Shown in pieces: positions 5,237 through 8,414 of a DNA stretch of 8,414 bases. Where the stretch lies: assembly GCA_035318985.1 (NCBI GenBank), contig DATHDP010000008.1, positions 1-8,414 on the forward strand, given 5' to 3'. Position 1 is the first letter of the stretch, and the number at the start of each line of letters is the position of its first letter. The DNA is from VBAS01 sp035318985 (GTDB lineage: Bacteria > Bacteroidota > Bacteroidia > Chitinophagales > Chitinophagaceae). The notes beneath the pieces were generated by a model. That model did no database searches and was not told the DNA's origin. It saw only the letters and a program-made list of their open reading frames with translations. The position numbers and the translations under genes are program-made.

Positions 5237-7357
5237 TTATCTATAAAATCCCATTGCCACACCACCATCTACATTAAGTGCATTACCAGTTGATTTATTT
5301 AACAGACCGCCTACAAAAGCAAAACATGCATTAGCTATATCTTCCGGCAGAATAACCTCGTTCAACAAAGTTCTTTTCGCATAATAAGCGGGCAACTCAT
5401 CTACAGTGATGCCATACGCTTTTGCACGACCCTCGGCCCAACCACCTGCCCATATATTTGAATCGGCGATCACTGCATCTGGATTAACTGTATTCACTCT
5501 TATTTTATCAGCGCCAACTTCTGCAGCCATCAATCTTGTAAGATGTGCCTGTGCTGCTTTTGCAGAACCATAACCTGGGTTATTCGGGCCGGCCACTACT
5601 GCATTCTTAGAAACGATATTTACAATATCACCACCAAATCCTTGTTTGCGCATGAGTTCAATCCCTTTTTTAGAAACAAGGAACTGACCTTTTACAAGGA
5701 TGTCATATAATTTATTCCATTCATCGATCGTATGTTCTGTAATTGATTTTGAAATACTGATACCTGCATTATTAATTACAATATCAACTCCACCGAATGA
5801 CAATGCAGCTTCATCAAAAGCAGCTGCAATCGAACAATCATCGGTAACATTCAGAAGCGAACTGCTGATAACATCGTTTCCAAATGAACTTCTGAATTCT
5901 TTATTCGTTTCACTAAGTCTTTCTACATTCACATCATTAATTACAATACAGGCACCTTCTTCAGCAAACTTTTTCGCAATAGCTTTTCCAATACCACCGG
6001 CGCTACCAGTTATTAATGCAACACGACCACTCAATGGTTTTGGTTTTGGCATCCGTTGAAGTTTTGCTTCTTCCAATAACCAATATTCAATGTTAAATGC
6101 TTCCTGTCTTGGTAGTGAAGTGTATTCTGAAATTGCTTCAGCGCCACGCATTACATTGATCGCATTTGTATAAAACTCTGCTGCTACCCTTGCCGTTTGT
6201 TTATCTTTTGCAAATGTGAACATACCAATACCGGAATAAAGAATTACTACGGGGTTTGCATCACGCATCGCCGGGCTGTTAGGATGTTTGCACTTATTAT
6301 AATAGTCTGCATACATTTTTCTGTATGCTTCAAAAAGTGGTTGTAATTTTTCTTTTAAAGCTTTTACATCGCTGATACTTTCATTTGGAGTAAGGTTAAG
6401 TATTAATGGAGAAATTTTTGTCCGCAGAAAATGATCAGGACAACTTGTACCTAATGGTGCTAATTTTTCAAGGTCATTTGAATTGATATATTGTAAAACC
6501 CTGTCATCATCTGTAAAATGACCGATCATTTTTGTTTGAGAAGAACAAAAACCCCTTAAGACTGGTGCTAATGATGCAGCTTTTGCTAATCTTTCTTCTT
6601 TAGATAAAGATTGGATCTTTTGTCCGCCAAAGATCTCTCTTTTCTTTCCATAATTATCTTCCAGATATTGTGCACAGGTTTCGATCACTTCCAGTGTATT
6701 GATATAACTTTCATATGCAGTATCGCCCCAAGTAAATAATCCATGTGAGCCCAGCATGATACCACGGATCCCCGGATTTTCATCTAAACATTTTTTTAGT
6801 TTTAAACCAAGATCAAACCCAGGTTTTTGCCATTCTACCCAACCAATTGTTCCATTAAATAATTCTTTAGTGATCTTCTTTCCATCTTTTGCTGCCGCAA
6901 TTGCAATCGCCGCATCCGGATGTAAGTGATCGATATGTTTAAATGGAAGAAACCCATGCAATGGTGTATCAATAGATGGAGCTTTTGAAGACAGATCGTA
7001 AATACAATGATTAAAAAGCTCTACCATTTCATCTTCATGTTCTATACCACGATAAATATTTTTCAAACTGCGCAATCGGTCAACATATAATGCAGCGAGT
7101 CCATTACGCTTCATTGTACCGAGATCACCACCACTTCCTTTTACCCACATCACTTCGGTTTCCTTACCAGTCAATGGATCTTTCGCCATTGCTTTACACG
7201 ATGTATTGCCACCTCCATAATTTGTAAGACGAAGATCCGCACCTAACAAATTAGAGCGATAAACCAACAATGCTACTTCATCTCCAGCTAAAGCTGCTGC
7301 TTTAGCCTCATCCCACAAGTAGCTTACGTGTTTAAATTCGACTGTTGCTGTTGACAT
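5237..7357 (-). CDS. rhaEW: Bifunctional L-rhamnulose-1-phosphate aldolase / short-chain L-lactaldehyde dehydrogenase
   Basis: The 706-residue product fuses two enzymes. Residues about 15-430 are a class II aldolase/adducin domain: YGGGNTSCK (47-55), VKGSGGDLG (72-80), the zinc-site segment HIDHLHPDA (141-149) and GSHGLFTWG (203-211) with H205 as a likely zinc ligand. Residues about 442-706 are a short-chain dehydrogenase with the dinucleotide loop TGSAGGIG (450-457), NNAG (529-532), S583 and the YxxxK pair Y596/K600. D475 at the end of the second strand favours NAD+ over NADP+. The pattern and length match the B. subtilis YuxG/RhaEW type, which cleaves L-rhamnulose-1-phosphate to dihydroxyacetone phosphate and L-lactaldehyde and oxidises the aldehyde to L-lactate. 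The ATG at 7357 overlaps the end of rhaT by 26 nt. Reduction of lactaldehyde to propanediol is the alternative for the second domain; the lldD-type neighbour favours oxidation. Confidence 0.94.
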   Translation of the reverse strand: MSTATVEFKHVSYLWDEAKAAALAGDEVALLVYRSNLLGADLRLTNYGGGNTSCKAMAKDPLTGKETEVMWVKGSGGDLGTMKRNGLAALYVDRLRSLKNIYRGIEHEDEMVELFNHCIYDLSSKAPSIDTPLHGFLPFKHIDHLHPDAAIAIAAAKDGKKITKELFNGTIGWVEWQKPGFDLGLKLKKCLDENPGIRGIMLGSHGLFTWGDTAYESYINTLEVIETCAQYLEDNYGKKREIFGGQKIQSLSKEERLAKAASLAPVLRGFCSSQTKMIGHFTDDDRVLQYINSNDLEKLAPLGTSCPDHFLRTKISPLILNLTPNESISDVKALKEKLQPLFEAYRKMYADYYNKCKHPNSPAMRDANPVVILYSGIGMFTFAKDKQTARVAAEFYTNAINVMRGAEAISEYTSLPRQEAFNIEYWLLEEAKLQRMPKPKPLSGRVALITGSAGGIGKAIAKKFAEEGACIVINDVNVERLSETNKEFRSSFGNDVISSSLLNVTDDCSIAAAFDEAALSFGGVDIVINNAGISISKSITEHTIDEWNKLYDILVKGQFLVSKKGIELMRKQGFGGDIVNIVSKNAVVAGPNNPGYGSAKAAQAHLTRLMAAEVGADKIRVNTVNPDAVIADSNIWAGGWAEGRAKAYGITVDELPAYYAKRTLLNEVILPEDIANACFAFVGGLLNKSTGNALNVDGGVAMGFYR

Positions 7358-8414
7358 ATGATAACTCTTTTTGTTGTTTCACTTTTTCATGCCGGTTATT
7401 TCCAATACCCACGATTATCACTGCAAGTATGATGGTAAGAATACCCACTGCAATTGTTCTTGATGTTTTTTTAGATACCCCTTTCCACTCTTTTAATATG
7501 ATGCCCCACATGTTTGCAACAAGAATGATAAATGCCATGTGAAGTATCCATGAACTGGGACCATTTCCTAATTTACTTTCGCCCATTCCATAGAAAAAGA
7601 ATTGGAGAAACCATGTAGTGCCGGCTAATGCAGCAAACATGTAATTAGAAAATAGCGGTGTTTTCTTATTTGTATAATCACCAAAGGTTTTATTACGGGC
7701 ATTCAGGATCATACACCATATAAAGTTTGTTGTAAGACCTCCCCATAATAAAACAACATAAATAACATTGTTACGGTACAGGAATTCTCCTTCACCGGGA
7801 TGAGCCAGCTTCCACGCTTCATTCGCCGTTGCACCCATTGAATGACCAGCCTCTAATCCAAAATTAAAACAAGCACTAAGAACACCAGATACAATTGAAA
7901 CAAACATACCCAGCGCAAACTTATATTCTGTTTTCACTTCCATACCATGCGGATCGCCTGAAGCTTTTAATTGTCTTTCTTTCATAGTACCTGCCTTGCC
8001 GCAAATAATTATGCCGAGAACACAAACGACTAAACCAGATAAGACAATCAGACCCCAGGTGGATCCACACATCATACTAAAAGTATCTTTGCCTGCTACA
8101 GGAGAAAAATCATAATAAATAGAAGGTATCAATGCACCGAATACCATACATAAACCAAGAATGATGCTGCTACCTAATGACACGCCGAGATAACGAACTC
8201 CTAAACCATAGGTCAGACCGCCTATCCCCCATAACAATCCAAAGAAGAATGTAATTAGAAGAGTAGAAATACCAGTCGAACTTATTATATCATTAAAATG
8301 TGGTATAGTGAGCCATGCAGCAAGTGGGGGAACAATGAGCCATGAAAATAATCCGCCAACGATCCAATAGCTTTCCCAATGCCAACCTTTTACTTTTTTA
8401 TAAGGGATATAAAA
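7332..8414 (-). CDS. rhaT: L-rhamnose/H+ symporter RhaT, partial (N-terminus beyond right edge)
   Basis: The frame is open from the right edge, giving 360 codons before the TAA at 7334-7332. The first residues (FYIPYKKVKGWHWESYWIVG) align with E. coli RhaT from about residue 22, so roughly 20 residues are missing. A start at the TTG at 8237 would wrongly discard 59 conserved codons. Numbering from the edge, nine hydrophobic segments are visible (about 15-37, 49-75, 79-101, 120-140, 165-190, 215-238, 257-278, 288-307, 319-339); a tenth should lie beyond the edge, matching the 10-helix RhaT fold. Family signatures include LLWGIGGLTYGLGVRYLG (60-77), TTWFLQFFFYGMG (266-278), SWILHMAF (288-295) and LKEW (307-310). 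It imports L-rhamnose with protons across the inner membrane. It appears first among the visible rhamnose genes, so the operon promoter is probably outside the window. Confidence 0.95.
   Translation of the reverse strand, partial: FYIPYKKVKGWHWESYWIVGGLFSWLIVPPLAAWLTIPHFNDIISSTGISTLLITFFFGLLWGIGGLTYGLGVRYLGVSLGSSIILGLCMVFGALIPSIYYDFSPVAGKDTFSMMCGSTWGLIVLSGLVVCVLGIIICGKAGTMKERQLKASGDPHGMEVKTEYKFALGMFVSIVSGVLSACFNFGLEAGHSMGATANEAWKLAHPGEGEFLYRNNVIYVVLLWGGLTTNFIWCMILNARNKTFGDYTNKKTPLFSNYMFAALAGTTWFLQFFFYGMGESKLGNGPSSWILHMAFIILVANMWGIILKEWKGVSKKTSRTIAVGILTIILAVIIVGIGNNRHEKVKQQKELSYVNSNSRI

Noticed and set aside
5085..5246. A 53-codon open frame on the plus strand beginning with ATG at 5085
   Set aside because: It runs through the terminator-like hairpin into the end of rhaEW, lacks any recognisable motif or ribosome site, and is of a length expected by chance.
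5700..6059. 119-codon open frame on the plus strand inside rhaEW
   Set aside because: It lies opposite the well-conserved dehydrogenase domain and its translation shows no family features. Shorter plus-strand frames at 1382-1600, 2363-2557, 2920-3123, 4837-5061 and 7345-7542 were dropped for the same reason.
8235..8237. TTG as the start codon of rhaT, giving a 301-residue protein
   Set aside because: The frame stays open upstream to the window edge, and the 59 extra codons match the N-terminal part of RhaT, so the TTG encodes an internal leucine.
1..8414. CRISPR array, tRNA or rRNA gene, transposase or defence system
   Set aside because: No regularly spaced direct repeats, no cloverleaf-like segments, and no transposase, nuclease or toxin motifs were seen; almost all the sequence is explained by metabolic and transport genes.

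Overview
The window is a stretch of an L-rhamnose utilisation locus from a member of the Bacteroidota, most likely a Chitinophagaceae-type organism. The evidence for this is a SusC/RagA-family TonB-dependent receptor, AT-rich DNA, start codons without strong Shine-Dalgarno sequences, and the sequence character of the enzymes. Family-level placement is an inference. All six genes lie on the minus strand, so they read from the right edge to the left.

Layout in transcription order. (1) 8414-7332: rhaT, an L-rhamnose/H+ symporter whose N-terminus is cut off by the right edge. (2) 7357-5237: rhaEW, a fused L-rhamnulose-1-phosphate aldolase and short-chain L-lactaldehyde dehydrogenase; its start overlaps the end of rhaT by 26 nt. 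(3) 5236-4900: a 337-bp gap with a terminator-like structure, a second GC-rich hairpin and repeat-like sequence. (4) 4899-3625: rhaI, an isomerase of the Pseudomonas stutzeri type. (5) 3625-2249: an FGGY kinase, probably rhamnulokinase, joined to rhaI by a TAATG stop/start overlap. (6) 2211-1066: an FMN-dependent L-lactate dehydrogenase (lldD type). (7) 1065-911: a 155-bp gap with a long imperfect palindrome and an operator-like inverted repeat. (8) 910-1: the first 303 residues of a SusC-like outer-membrane receptor that runs off the left edge.

The genes form a coherent pathway. RhaT brings L-rhamnose across the inner membrane. RhaI makes L-rhamnulose and the kinase makes L-rhamnulose-1-phosphate. 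The aldolase half of RhaEW splits this into dihydroxyacetone phosphate and L-lactaldehyde, and its dehydrogenase half oxidises the lactaldehyde to L-lactate. LldD then oxidises L-lactate to pyruvate. The SusC-like protein would import rhamnose-containing glycans or oligosaccharides across the outer membrane. No regulator, mutarotase or glycosidase is visible here.

I find no evidence for a new biological system. The points worth a second look are the non-coding structures between genes, the 26-nt overlap, the divergent kinase, and whether the locus is one transcript or several.
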